Source: a virus. From it: a stretch of DNA of 46,427 bases. The DNA lies in the IMG/VR virus record IMGVR_UViG_3300013307_000024, positions 1 through 46,427 of that record. The stretch is one strand, 5' to 3'. Below the pieces are notes generated by a model. It worked only from the letters and a program-made list of their open reading frames with translations, had not been told where the DNA came from and did no database searches. Within the stretch, counting starts at the first letter, position 1. The number at the start of each line of letters is the position of its first letter. Position numbers and translations under genes: made by a program. Below are positions 15,648 to 23,305 of this stretch, in pieces.

Positions 15648-17459
15648 GTGCTTCAACTATATATCTACGGCCCCCGCGAATCTGGATTCCTTGATTTGGA
15701 TCCTGCATCAGAATTGCAGATGGAATCAGATGCGGATATCTTTGATGAAGACCTTTCAACCGGCGAATTTTCTTTACCACTCGATGTTCCATGGACAGAG
15801 CCAAACAGAAGATTGCTTGGCTTTCCGGAACGCTTTAAAAACGGAATTCCGGAAGGGATTTTTTTTAAATGCGTGGCCTATGATAATGGATATCCTGAAC
15901 TCACTGCAGCAAAATTTACGATCATCGGAAAGAGCGGAAATTTCTCCGGGACAAAGGGGAAATTTTCCGCGACGGTTACAGGTACAAAAGGTTTATTCGG
16001 AAGTCTGATCAAAAAAAAATACCTGACAGATCTCACACTTGGCGGAAAGATATCATGGACAGATTTAGACAGCCGCCAATTTGCTGAAGGACTGATGAAA
16101 GGCGCCTTCCCGCAATACAATCACATCACTTTCGTGCCGGTGGCCATCGAAAATTTTTTCGATACATCGCGCCCGGATTACGATACCGAATTCCTGGCAA
16201 AAGATACCGTAAATACCGTAATCATTAACGGCGCCGGCGCTGATGGTTGGACCTTTGGCCGGCCACAGGAAACAGATCCTGCTGCAGCTGCTGTGCCAGG
16301 TACCGAAGAGTACGCTGATTATCGCACAGTACCATTTATCAGAACGCAATATTTACTGCGCAAAATTTTTGAAGAAAATGGCTATAAGGTTTCCGGCGAA
16401 TTCCTGGAAAGCAACGATTATGCGGATTTGGCAACATTCAATAATTATGCGATCGAAAATTATTCGCCTGGCCACATTGATTACAATCGCGCCATTTATC
16501 CAACGAATCACGTTCCTAAGATCTACATCATTGATTATTTGAAAGGCCTGCTTGGCTTCTTCAACATTTATCCTGTCTTCACCGGCGACGATGAAGTGCA
16601 ATTGATTCTTAGAAAGAATCTGAAAAAAGAAAAGAAAGTTTTTTCACTCAACGGCATAGCCGGTGAGCTATTCAACAGCACACGTGATGAACAGGATAAC
16701 GGTGATGGATACACGTTAAGTTATGCATGGGGCAATGATGATTATTCAGGCGATCGTGTGAAGGACCTGAAAGACAAAAACTTAATTGCAACGGTGGCCA
16801 GGGTTGAAGAGCTGGCGACGGTAAACATCGGACGGCAATTAACCACCGATGATATCGTTTTTGTAACGGCTGAAAATTTATATTACCAGGTAGCAGACGG
16901 CACCAGCGACCCGGTAAAATGGGATGCCTATGCTGAGGCGCTCGATGATTATAAATCGGGCAACGGTGACCGGCCGGTAGATATCTCTATTTCAACTTTA
17001 TGTACCTATGTCGAGTTGCAGCCGGACACTGAGCTTTATGTGAAGCGCGATTATGTTGGTTGCCGCATGGCCGGCTCCTATATCAACAATAAAGGCATTT
17101 TGGTAAAAAATGATTTTGACAACAAAATATTTTTTGCAAAAAGAAGATACAATAGCAGCAATGTGCTGGTACCATTTTCGTACAACCACAACCGTGATGC
17201 TGCCAATAATGTAATAAATGCATTCTCACTCGCATGGAGCGGTGACACCGGAATAGCGAAAACATTTCACGATGCCTGGCAGCAAATAAAACAAAACCAG
17301 GAAACGGTAAAAACTTTCCTCCGCATCAATCGCCGCGTTGCCGCCGCATTGCAAAAAAATAATTTCTTTGAAATTAAAGGAACATTGTATTTGCTAAGCA
17401 AAACAGAAAAGACGATCCCGATGAAAGACACTGTAGATGTGGAGCTGGTGGTTGCGTGA
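15648..17459 (+). CDS. Tail/baseplate hub-like protein, 603 aa
   Basis: The protein starts at GTG 15648 after an AATTAAAAAAA leader. It opens with a beta-rich domain (LYIYGPRESGFLDLDPASEL), contains a long central region with a chaperone- or hub-like YLKGLLGFFNIYPVFTGDDE segment (about residues 291-310) and ends with a beta domain (KGTLYLLSKTEKTIPMKDTV). It is the last gene of the tail operon and faces the lysogeny genes. Size and place suit a baseplate hub or tail-tip protein, as in other Bacteroidota phages; no enzymatic motif is visible. Confidence 0.75.
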   Translation: MLQLYIYGPRESGFLDLDPASELQMESDADIFDEDLSTGEFSLPLDVPWTEPNRRLLGFPERFKNGIPEGIFFKCVAYDNGYPELTAAKFTIIGKSGNFSGTKGKFSATVTGTKGLFGSLIKKKYLTDLTLGGKISWTDLDSRQFAEGLMKGAFPQYNHITFVPVAIENFFDTSRPDYDTEFLAKDTVNTVIINGAGADGWTFGRPQETDPAAAAVPGTEEYADYRTVPFIRTQYLLRKIFEENGYKVSGEFLESNDYADLATFNNYAIENYSPGHIDYNRAIYPTNHVPKIYIIDYLKGLLGFFNIYPVFTGDDEVQLILRKNLKKEKKVFSLNGIAGELFNSTRDEQDNGDGYTLSYAWGNDDYSGDRVKDLKDKNLIATVARVEELATVNIGRQLTTDDIVFVTAENLYYQVADGTSDPVKWDAYAEALDDYKSGNGDRPVDISISTLCTYVELQPDTELYVKRDYVGCRMAGSYINNKGILVKNDFDNKIFFAKRRYNSSNVLVPFSYNHNRDAANNVINAFSLAWSGDTGIAKTFHDAWQQIKQNQETVKTFLRINRRVAAALQKNNFFEIKGTLYLLSKTEKTIPMKDTVDVELVVA

Positions 17460-17460
17460 T

Positions 17461-17502
17461 GTCAGCCTGAGCTTGTCGAAGTGTAACGAACGTTGTCGAA
17501 GG
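17461..17502. repeat. REP-like repeat between convergent genes
   Basis: It contains GTCAGCCTGAGCTTGTCGAA and a second partial TTGTCGAAGG. It fills the gap where the plus-strand tail operon meets the minus-strand lysogeny genes and may help termination from both sides. Confidence 0.65.
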
Positions 17503-17524
17503 CGGTGTAGGGATGATCAGCTTA

Positions 17525-18577
17525 TCAACTTATTCCAATCAAATGCAAATACGGTTCTACCTCTTTTTTAAAAACCTCTTCATTCATTACTCTCAATGAA
17601 GATCCTTTCGCCAGCAGATCCGTTATTTTTTCCATCTTAGATGGACCAGCGCCTTTCCCTATCACCACGATATTAGTACGGCCACTTATCGATGTATTCA
17701 CGTCTGCACCCAACTTTTGTAAAAGGTAACATACAGTAGGACGATCCCATTCCTGCAGATCGCCAGTGAACACTACCTTTTTATCGTAGAACGGATTCTC
17801 CGGCGGAGCGCCATCTAGATTTTGGGTAAGAAAATCTGCGCTGATTTCTTTGTATTCGTATGCTTCCTTGTAGCTTTTGCCCTTTGGTTTAGAGGTAGCT
17901 TTTGGCAAATCAGGTGTACTAATTACTTTTTTCTGTTCCGAATCGTAATAGATAATAATATCAGCATCTACACGATCGAAATCAAAGATGTGTGCGATAA
18001 AAGCTCTGTAATCTCCCTGTATTATTTCTCCTACTTCTTCCGTTTGATCTGCCGGCACATGGCCAATCATTCCGGAGCCGGCCATTACCTTTATTGCATT
18101 TGAATCATATTTATTACCAGGATCTCTTTTTAAGGTCACTCTATCATAGATAGCGCATTCGCTCAACCTGTCCTGGTAGGATTTTACATGCAATCCTTTT
18201 ACATCAAAAGTATATTCATCGGGGTATTGCTGCAGGTTCTCTTTTTCCGCCTGGTAAGCAGAGATGTTAAGTTCATTATAAACCTTGCTATACAGAATAA
18301 AACCACCATTCATTTTTGATTGGAAAAGATTTTCTAATTGCTTTGGAATTATAATTCCTTTTTGCCGAAACTGAGTGTAGACCTGCTTTACAATGTCCTT
18401 ATCATGGTTTAAAATAAACCTGGCGACATCTTTAGGATTTGCGCTTTCCGGATTTGGCACCGCCATGTTTTGCTGAATTGTTTTTTGAGGAAGCGTATAA
18501 GATGCTTGGTTGCTTTTATTACCGCTTGCTAAAATCAAAATAATAATGATGGCTACAATTGCTACTGTCATTCCCAT
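17525..18577 (-). CDS. Membrane-anchored HIRAN + BRCT protein
   Basis: The 350-aa protein has an N-terminal membrane anchor (residues 4-18, TVAIVAIIIILILAS) and a linker with an unassigned helical domain (48-105). A HIRAN domain follows (about 126-205: RVTLKRDPGNKYDSNAIKV, then GMIGHVPADQ), then a BRCT domain (about 262-340: KKVVFTGDLQEWDRPTVCYL, then LGADVNTSISGRTNIVVIG). HIRAN domains bind single-stranded 3' DNA ends and BRCT domains bind DNA ends, nicks or protein partners; both usually occur in soluble repair enzymes. Here there is no enzyme domain and the protein is tethered to the membrane. It lies downstream of the repressor on the same strand, so it is probably expressed in lysogens. 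Superinfection exclusion or DNA-end sensing at the membrane is an inference. Confidence 0.88.
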   Translation of the reverse strand: MGMTVAIVAIIIILILASGNKSNQASYTLPQKTIQQNMAVPNPESANPKDVARFILNHDKDIVKQVYTQFRQKGIIIPKQLENLFQSKMNGGFILYSKVYNELNISAYQAEKENLQQYPDEYTFDVKGLHVKSYQDRLSECAIYDRVTLKRDPGNKYDSNAIKVMAGSGMIGHVPADQTEEVGEIIQGDYRAFIAHIFDFDRVDADIIIYYDSEQKKVISTPDLPKATSKPKGKSYKEAYEYKEISADFLTQNLDGAPPENPFYDKKVVFTGDLQEWDRPTVCYLLQKLGADVNTSISGRTNIVVIGKGAGPSKMEKITDLLAKGSSLRVMNEEVFKKEVEPYLHLIGIS

Positions 18578-18660
18578 CTCCTGTTAGTTTTCTTGTTTAA
18601 AAATTATTCTCAGTTTTGGTTTGTATTTTTGAGTAATCGCCCCTTTGTTTCTCCATACCA

Positions 18661-19023
18661 CTACGAGGCCCTTTTTCGTACCGGTTCTCCGCCCTGGGTT
18701 CCATTAACCAGCATCCGAATTGTTTCAGCCTGGTTCTCTATCGTTCGTTGTTGGCTTTCGATTATACCAAGACAGTGAGCAAGGTTACCATAAGGTGCCA
18801 AATCTTCAGCTACTTTATTTGGAACATCTTCCATGCTTTCCAGATATTCCAGACCTTCCAGGACAAATTTTTCGATTTTTTTATAATCGTCAGGATCGCT
18901 TGGTTTCGTTCCTTTTTCCCATTTGTAAATATTCTCTGGGTCAATCCCAAGGCGTGCTCCCAGCTGAGGTGCTGATAATTTCAACTCTATTCTTTTTGCC
19001 TTTATTTCTTGTCCGGAGACCAT
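18661..19023 (-). CDS. XRE-family repressor (cI-like, no cleavage domain)
   Basis: The 120-aa protein has an N-terminal Cro/C1-type helix-turn-helix (about residues 4-40: KAKRIELKLSAPQLGARLGI, then DPENIYKWEKG). A helical dimerisation region follows, ending in a coiled segment (IIESQQRTIENQAETIRMLV). It lacks the LexA/cI peptidase domain, so induction must use another route. It is divergent from the Cro-like gene at 19143 across a short switch region with GGAAA repeats. It is the best candidate for the lysogeny repressor. Confidence 0.88.
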   Translation of the reverse strand: MVSGQEIKAKRIELKLSAPQLGARLGIDPENIYKWEKGTKPSDPDDYKKIEKFVLEGLEYLESMEDVPNKVAEDLAPYGNLAHCLGIIESQQRTIENQAETIRMLVNGTQGGEPVRKRAS

Positions 19024-19048
19024 TATTAAAAAAAATTTTTTATAAAAC

Positions 19049-19092
19049 CTGGAAACAAACTTGGAAAGCTGGAAAACTTTCCATTATCTTTG
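19049..19092. promoter_or_regulatory. Lysogeny switch: divergent promoters with GGAAA operators
   Basis: On the plus strand TATCTTTG (19085-19092) matches TAnnTTTG, with TTG at 19061-19063 upstream. On the minus strand CAAGTTTG (complement of 19056-19063) is one base off and points to the repressor gene. GGAAA occurs at 19051, 19063 and 19071, and GGAAAG/CTTTCC (19063-19068, 19077-19082) form an inverted repeat between the boxes. This is the layout expected of a repressor-controlled switch. Confidence 0.75.
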
Positions 19093-19142
19093 TTTAAGGA
19101 TGTCCAAAATAATCCGATAAACATAAAATAAATAACTGAATT

Positions 19143-19385
19143 ATGCAAGCGAACGAAATAAAATTATCGACCAAAGAACGCTTGGGGCGGGAACTAAAAT
19201 CGATCAGTGAAGAAGTAACTGCGGAGGATAGGCAAATGTTTACAGACGAGTATGGATATAAGAGGTCAACAATAAGTGACTATATCCGCGGCCACGTGTA
19301 CAACATTGATGTAGCTATGAAGATGCTTCTCTTTTTCAGAAGCAGAATTGCCGAACGGCACAGAATCATTGAAACCGCTGAATAA
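19143..19385 (+). CDS. Cro-like small DNA-binding protein
   Basis: The 80-aa basic protein has a helix-turn-helix-like centre (YKRSTISDYIRGHVYNIDVA, about residues 37-56). It is the first gene transcribed away from the repressor, 50 bp after the TATCTTTG box. Position and size fit an antirepressor of the Cro type or an early regulator. The helix-turn-helix assignment is by eye. Confidence 0.75.
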   Translation: MQANEIKLSTKERLGRELKSISEEVTAEDRQMFTDEYGYKRSTISDYIRGHVYNIDVAMKMLLFFRSRIAERHRIIETAE

Positions 19386-19396
19386 CCCGCTCCCCA

Positions 19397-19786
19397 ATGC
19401 AAACCCTCACCATCAACCACAATTACAACGGCAAATTGTTCAACGACAATTTTTCGCACATCGAGCCATTTTCGATGGAGCTGGAGGAAGGTGTGCAGTT
19501 GGAGCTAAAACACCAGGGACAAATATTTGGCATAGTAGAGATTAAAACAATTAAAGAGGTGCCCTTCGCACGCATCACCGAAATGATGTCTTTTATTTTA
19601 TGCGGCGAGCCACTCCATTACCTATGTGCCAGGCTTAACGAGCAATACAACAAAGGCGTGCCGCACGCCGCTGACAAATTATTCATGCACATAGTGCTCG
19701 GATATACGCAAAGAAATTTTCACAACCAAAAAGGCTTCCTGGATAACTGGTGGGCCGCTAAACAAAGTGAATGTATAACACGCTAA
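19397..19786 (+). CDS. Early hypothetical protein, 129 aa (possibly ASCH-like)
   Basis: The protein is alpha/beta with GVQLELKHQGQIFGIVEIKT and FARITEMMSFILCGEPLHYL segments. The pattern of a beta barrel followed by ITE-x-M and a helix with LNEQY loosely recalls ASCH or PUA-like RNA-binding folds, but the match is weak. It starts 11 bp after the Cro-like gene in the early operon. The function is unknown. Confidence 0.7.
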   Translation: MQTLTINHNYNGKLFNDNFSHIEPFSMELEEGVQLELKHQGQIFGIVEIKTIKEVPFARITEMMSFILCGEPLHYLCARLNEQYNKGVPHAADKLFMHIVLGYTQRNFHNQKGFLDNWWAAKQSECITR

Positions 19787-19797
19787 AAATTACAATC

Positions 19798-20220
19798 ATG
19801 ATAAATCAAATCACAGACACTCCCGTTCTTAAAGACTTCGTCTCCCCACTATTGTGCGAAGACTTGATGTATGCAGGCTTCGCCCTTCATGCTACATTCT
19901 CATGGAAAATATACCATGACCAGGTAATGCTTCACACGCTCGCATTCGACATTGATGATTATTACAAAGATGGCTGTGCGGCGCTTGATAAGATAACGCC
20001 GCCAAAAAAGATTTTGCCAGCCTTCACCATCAAAGAGATTGAACCACATTTACCCGACTACTGCACTTGCCGCGTAAATAAGATGTATGAAATGTCGCTC
20101 GATAAAAACTACTACATCGAGCCGATAAAGGCTGAGCGCCTTCCTGATCTGTTCGCGTTCATGATGCTTATGTGCATCAGGAAAAAAGTGATTAACCCTT
20201 CTAAAATCTTCTCCCTATGA
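19798..20220 (+). CDS. Early hypothetical protein, 140 aa
   Basis: ATG 19798 is chosen because it follows the upstream stop (19786) at normal spacing and an ACAATC leader; an upstream ATG at 19771 would overlap the previous gene. The protein is soluble and contains two Cys in DYCTCRVNKMYEMSLDKNYY and a hydrophobic C-terminal segment (DLFAFMMLMCIRKK). I do not recognise the family. Its stop overlaps the next start in ATGA. Confidence 0.7.
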   Translation: MINQITDTPVLKDFVSPLLCEDLMYAGFALHATFSWKIYHDQVMLHTLAFDIDDYYKDGCAALDKITPPKKILPAFTIKEIEPHLPDYCTCRVNKMYEMSLDKNYYIEPIKAERLPDLFAFMMLMCIRKKVINPSKIFSL

Positions 20221-20633
20221 AAATAACTTTTGAAAAAATCGTGTACGTCTTCATTTATCTGCCTATCTCGTTGCTGGCAGTTTTACTCACCGACGCGATA
20301 CTCTTTGTGATCCGTAAAATGAAGGCAATTAAGAAAATATTCTTATGCCTGGTAGCCTTTGTAAGCCTGAGCACGTCGAGGGCTTTTGCACAAAAGCGTA
20401 TAACGCCTGATACCATCTTCACAAAAAAAGTGAAGCCTGCCACCGTAGAGATGAACCGCAAAACCGGTAAGGTGCAGCGCATCTGGTTTAAAACCGTGAA
20501 GGTAAAATCAGGATTCATCCCGCGCATTAACGATAGCCTGTGGCTGGTAAATGGCCGTGCGCTGAAGATGCATAAGGACGGCGACAAAACAAATACAGAA
20601 ATAGTTTTTGGACCATTACCAGTAAACCAATAA
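20217..20633 (+). CDS. Membrane or exported protein, 138 aa
   Basis: It starts in the ATGA overlap (20217-20220). Residues 8-32 form one membrane span (VYVFIYLPISLLAVLLTDAI), and residues 35-60 look like a complete signal peptide with their own Met (MKAIKKIFLCLVAFVSLSTS, cleavage near AFAQKR). An alternative start at ATG 20319 would give an exported 104-aa protein. A degenerate REP (CCTGAGCACGTCGAGGG, 20356-20372) lies in frame in the signal region. The mature part is basic and beta-rich; role unknown. Confidence 0.65.
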   Translation: MKITFEKIVYVFIYLPISLLAVLLTDAILFVIRKMKAIKKIFLCLVAFVSLSTSRAFAQKRITPDTIFTKKVKPATVEMNRKTGKVQRIWFKTVKVKSGFIPRINDSLWLVNGRALKMHKDGDKTNTEIVFGPLPVNQ

Positions 20634-20653
20634 ATCACTCAAATTTTTATTTT

Positions 20654-20875
20654 ATGAACCACCATGATAAAAAATTCTTAGAATCCATTCCAAATGACAA
20701 TATCGAATGGGTTGCTCAGCAAATCATCACCAGGTTTACCGATAAGCAATTTAAACAGCTTCAGGCCTCTTTCGAATTGCTAAACGAGGTTATATACAAA
20801 AGCTGGGCGCGCGACATGTCGTTCAGAGAAATAAAAGAAGCTATTGACCTTGTTGCCGAACCCGCAATTAAATAA
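20654..20875 (+). CDS. Early hypothetical protein, 73 aa
   Basis: A small helical acidic-to-neutral protein (WVAQQIITRFTDKQFKQLQA, then FREIKEAIDLVAEPAIK) with a leader of AAATTTTTATTTT before ATG 20654. The same leader type precedes the next gene. I do not recognise the family. Confidence 0.65.
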   Translation: MNHHDKKFLESIPNDNIEWVAQQIITRFTDKQFKQLQASFELLNEVIYKSWARDMSFREIKEAIDLVAEPAIK

Positions 20876-20891
20876 TTCAAATTTTTATTCC

Positions 20892-21056
20892 ATGAAACTA
20901 TCCGCAGAAGAAATCGAAAAAATCCGCGCAGCAAATAAGCAGGAAATGAAAGAACAAATAAAAGAATCAAAATCGTGGCATCACTTCATCAGCAAGATGA
21001 AAGCAAAGGGCGCGCTGGTAAATAACAGTAATGGCTACACGAAAATTAAAATATAA
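20892..21056 (+). CDS. Early hypothetical protein, 54 aa
   Basis: ATG 20892 follows AATTTTTATTCC, the same leader type as the previous gene; earlier in-frame codons overlap that gene and are unlikely. The short protein is charged, helical at first (EEIEKIRAANKQEMKEQIKE) and ends SNGYTKIKI. It may be a small DNA-binding or regulatory protein, with no recognised family. Confidence 0.6.
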   Translation: MKLSAEEIEKIRAANKQEMKEQIKESKSWHHFISKMKAKGALVNNSNGYTKIKI

Positions 21057-21060
21057 AATT

Positions 21061-21342
21061 ATGGCACAGGAAAAAACACTTCAGGAACTCTGTGATGAAT
21101 TGCAAAAGAAGGCAGAAGAAAGAGGATGCAACCTAATATGCATCTGCGATTTTGAAGATAAAGACGGCCTGTATGTTGGCGGCACTTATGAGCCAACTAT
21201 GATGTCGGATATCATAGCCAACGCCACAGAAACAAACGAGCAGTTTCGGGACCTGTTCGAACGGGCTACGCTGGAAGTAAGCGTACGAAAGCTGAATGAA
21301 TTGTTGAAACAAAGAAACCCGTTGGCATCAATAAAAATCTAA
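21061..21342 (+). CDS. Early hypothetical protein, 93 aa
   Basis: ATG 21061 is 4 nt after the preceding stop and gives a protein opening MAQEKTLQELCDELQKKAEE. It has a beta hairpin in the centre (CNLICICDFEDKDGLYVGG) and two C-terminal helices. The family is not recognised. It ends just before a long heptamer array. Confidence 0.68.
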   Translation: MAQEKTLQELCDELQKKAEERGCNLICICDFEDKDGLYVGGTYEPTMMSDIIANATETNEQFRDLFERATLEVSVRKLNELLKQRNPLASIKI

Positions 21343-21378
21343 TTTTTCATCATCTATAAAAAATCAAATATGTACACT

Positions 21379-21427
21379 CATAATTCACCACTCATAACTC
21401 ATCACTCATAACTCATCACTCATAACT
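21379..21427 (+). repeat. Heptamer array x7 with CATCACT variants
   Basis: CATAATT, CACCACT, CATAACT, CATCACT, CATAACT, CATCACT, CATAACT. The following CATG contains the start codon ATG 21429 of the next gene, so the array runs into that start. Confidence 0.88.
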
Positions 21428-21428
21428 C

Positions 21429-21689
21429 ATGCAAGACACCACCTACACCCAGGCCGTCAATCTAAAGACAACGCTCAATTACCTCAACGCCCTGAAGGCA
21501 GAGCTGAGCGATGCAGCTACGCAAAAAGTAATTGTGCTAAAGAGCAGGCCGCAACCCGCAGCGCCACCCGCAGCGCTCACCACATCCCTGGCCGCGATGG
21601 AAAGCTTTTTGTTGGCCCAGGCGGTAACAGAAGTGCAGGATCAGATTGATACACTGCAGGCGCAATTTGATGCCTTGCAGGATACCTAA
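21429..21689 (+). CDS. Small coiled-coil protein, 86 aa
   Basis: The protein is helical with a Pro/Ala-rich linker (RPQPAAPPAALTTS) between two coiled segments; the second is VTEVQDQIDTLQAQFDALQD. It starts directly after the heptamer array. Function not recognised. Confidence 0.6.
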   Translation: MQDTTYTQAVNLKTTLNYLNALKAELSDAATQKVIVLKSRPQPAAPPAALTTSLAAMESFLLAQAVTEVQDQIDTLQAQFDALQDT

Positions 21690-21720
21690 AAAATATGTCA
21701 AACCTAAAATTCAAAATAAG

Positions 21721-21993
21721 ATGGACCTAACAGATTTCAACTCAGCAAAAACCTTGCAAGACACTATTAACGGCATCGCCGCCGTACAGGCAAAAAACGC
21801 TACCACCGGCGCAAAAGTGGCTATCAGTGTTGCCGATGAAAAAGGTAATTCATTGGTAACGCCTGCACAGCTTAAAGAAGTGCTCGGCGCGGCGTACGAT
21901 ACGCTTTGCGGTACCACACTTACAAGCCTGAACACGGCGCTTACCACGGCAAAAACCACCGCCCAAACCAGCTTTGATGCGTTGGGCGTATAA
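21721..21993 (+). CDS. Ala/Thr-rich hypothetical protein, 90 aa
   Basis: ATG 21721 follows an AAAATAAG leader; a longer frame from 21646 overlaps the previous gene and is rejected. The protein is rich in Ala and Thr (LTTAKTTAQTSFDALGV at the end). It is helical and has no recognised domain. Together with its 86-aa neighbour it may form a helical pair. Confidence 0.62.
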   Translation: MDLTDFNSAKTLQDTINGIAAVQAKNATTGAKVAISVADEKGNSLVTPAQLKEVLGAAYDTLCGTTLTSLNTALTTAKTTAQTSFDALGV

Positions 21994-22024
21994 ACGGGGT
22001 TGTTTTTTAATCATAGTGTAAGTG

Positions 22025-22063
22025 CTGCTTCCATCCCTCTCTCCGGAGAGGGAGAAGAAGCAG
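22025..22063. repeat. Nested hairpin
   Basis: Outer arms CTGCTTC (22025-22031) and GAAGCAG (22057-22063) enclose CCCTCTC (22035-22041) and GAGAGGG (22046-22052) with a TCCG loop. It lies between two early genes; the CTCTCCGGAGAG core is a common Bacteroidota intergenic element and no T run follows. Confidence 0.65.
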
Positions 22064-22081
22064 AAAAAGAATATCAGCGAA

Positions 22082-22300
22082 ATGGATGAGAACCAAACTG
22101 AAATAATTACCAGGTACACAAGCGCACTTTCTAAAAAAGAACCTGCAGAGCTTGGAAAATTATTGCAGCAATTATACCTGGACAAATTTGAGTATGAACA
22201 GGCAAAAGTAATTGTAGAGCATTACGAGCTGTTTGGCGTGGATCACAACAACGCAATGATAGCAGCTTGCGAAAACATTTTAAACGAAAAAAAATCATAA
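22082..22300 (+). CDS. Early hypothetical protein, 72 aa
   Basis: ATG 22082 is preferred to an upstream start at 22022 because the latter would read through the nested hairpin. The protein is acidic and helical (ELGKLLQQLYLDKFEYEQAK, then VDHNNAMIAACENILNEKKS). It lies 6 bp before a membrane protein gene. I do not recognise the family. Confidence 0.65.
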   Translation: MDENQTEIITRYTSALSKKEPAELGKLLQQLYLDKFEYEQAKVIVEHYELFGVDHNNAMIAACENILNEKKS

Positions 22301-22306
22301 ACAGCA

Positions 22307-22705
22307 ATGAGAAATTTAGCAATTGTAGGTGTGTTATTTTTTATCGGCCTTATCGTCCTGCTCATGTGGGGATGGCCGCAATACAACGTGTATTCGCAAC
22401 GAAAAAAAGGCGAAGCAATGTTAGCTCACGCACAATCCTCCCGGGAGGTGGCCGTTGCTGAAGCAAAAGCGAAAATGGAATCTGCATCGCTGCTCGCGCA
22501 GGCCGATACTATCCGGGCTCATGGAATAGCCCGGTCAAATCAAATCATCGGGCAATCGCTCACAGATGCTTACCTGCATTGGTTTTGGATAGACAACATT
22601 GATAAAAGCAACAATGTAATTTATGTGCCAACAGAAGCCAATCTTCCTATCATGGAAGCTGGCCGGCAATGGAATAAAAAAGCTTTGATTGATTCAATAA
22701 AATAA
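22307..22705 (+). CDS. Membrane protein resembling the C-terminal part of Band-7/SPFH proteins
   Basis: The 132-aa protein has an N-terminal membrane span (residues 4-21, LAIVGVLFFIGLIVLLMW), then an Ala/Glu-rich helix (AHAQSSREVAVAEAKAKMES) and a C-terminal NNVIYVPTEANLPIMEAGR motif. The helix plus this motif are typical of the C-terminal half of prohibitin/SPFH proteins, while the SPFH domain itself is missing. Short versions of this kind occur in Bacteroidota phages. It should form membrane-anchored oligomers; its role in infection is unknown. Confidence 0.78.
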   Translation: MRNLAIVGVLFFIGLIVLLMWGWPQYNVYSQRKKGEAMLAHAQSSREVAVAEAKAKMESASLLAQADTIRAHGIARSNQIIGQSLTDAYLHWFWIDNIDKSNNVIYVPTEANLPIMEAGRQWNKKALIDSIK

Positions 22706-22712
22706 TTTTTCT

Positions 22713-23072
22713 ATGAGAAACTATATAAATGCGGATGGCGAAGAAGTAGCACTTGACGGTGAATATGAATTTGATTTAGCCTGGTGCTATTCCCGTATCA
22801 AGGCTTGGAAAGGCTGGTATTTTAGAAAGAATAGCGCAAAAAAAGCTGCAATACAAATTAGGCAAAAATATGAGATTGGAGAATTAGAGCAATATACGAA
22901 ACAATGGCTTGAGCTGTGGCTGAATCATAAAATGATTGAACAAATCAGAATTCGTGATGAGGCCTATGATACGCTTACCAGGGGCATGAAACAGGATGAA
23001 ATCGGAGGTGGCAATAATCTCATTTTTACAACATTAGAAATCTTCATTCCTCAAAAGAAAAAAATTGCATGA
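22713..23072 (+). CDS. Early hypothetical protein, 119 aa
   Basis: A basic, Trp/Tyr-rich protein (EFDLAWCYSRIKAWKGWYFR, then YTKQWLELWLNHKMIEQIRI) with no recognised domain. It ends 4 bp into the next gene (ATGA overlap at 23069-23072), so it is coupled to the small gene before the integrase. Confidence 0.68.
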   Translation: MRNYINADGEEVALDGEYEFDLAWCYSRIKAWKGWYFRKNSAKKAAIQIRQKYEIGELEQYTKQWLELWLNHKMIEQIRIRDEAYDTLTRGMKQDEIGGGNNLIFTTLEIFIPQKKKIA

Positions 23073-23305
23073 GTAACCCGGCATTGATAAGAACCATACA
23101 ACCAACAGTAAGGCCGCTGCTAACCCCCGCGGAAAAAAGTATAGTAGATTTGATTTCACAGGCAATCATCACTAAAACTTTCGAACATGAAAAAAGGAAT
23201 TCGTTATCTGCGATTCAGCAAAGACAAACAAAGCGTATTGAGCATAGAGCGTCAGGATCTCGTAACCGCGCAATGGATGGACCACACCGAAATACAAATT
23301 TTTGA
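23069..23305 (+). CDS. Small protein overlapping the integrase start, 78 aa
   Basis: It starts in an ATGA overlap and runs 119 bp into the integrase in another frame. The first 45 residues (PTVRPLLTPAEKSIVDLISQ, then AIITKTFEHEKRNS) look like real protein; the basic tail (SGSRNRAMDGPHRNTNF) is encoded inside the integrase. Short overlapping genes of this kind precede Bacteroidota serine recombinases, which supports it. It may regulate integrase translation. This is less sure than its neighbours. Confidence 0.5.
   Translation: MSNPALIRTIQPTVRPLLTPAEKSIVDLISQAIITKTFEHEKRNSLSAIQQRQTKRIEHRASGSRNRAMDGPHRNTNF

Noticed and set aside
21379-21427. Regular repeats resembling a CRISPR array
   Set aside because: The unit is 7 bp with no spacers and no cas genes nearby; it is a heptamer microsatellite.
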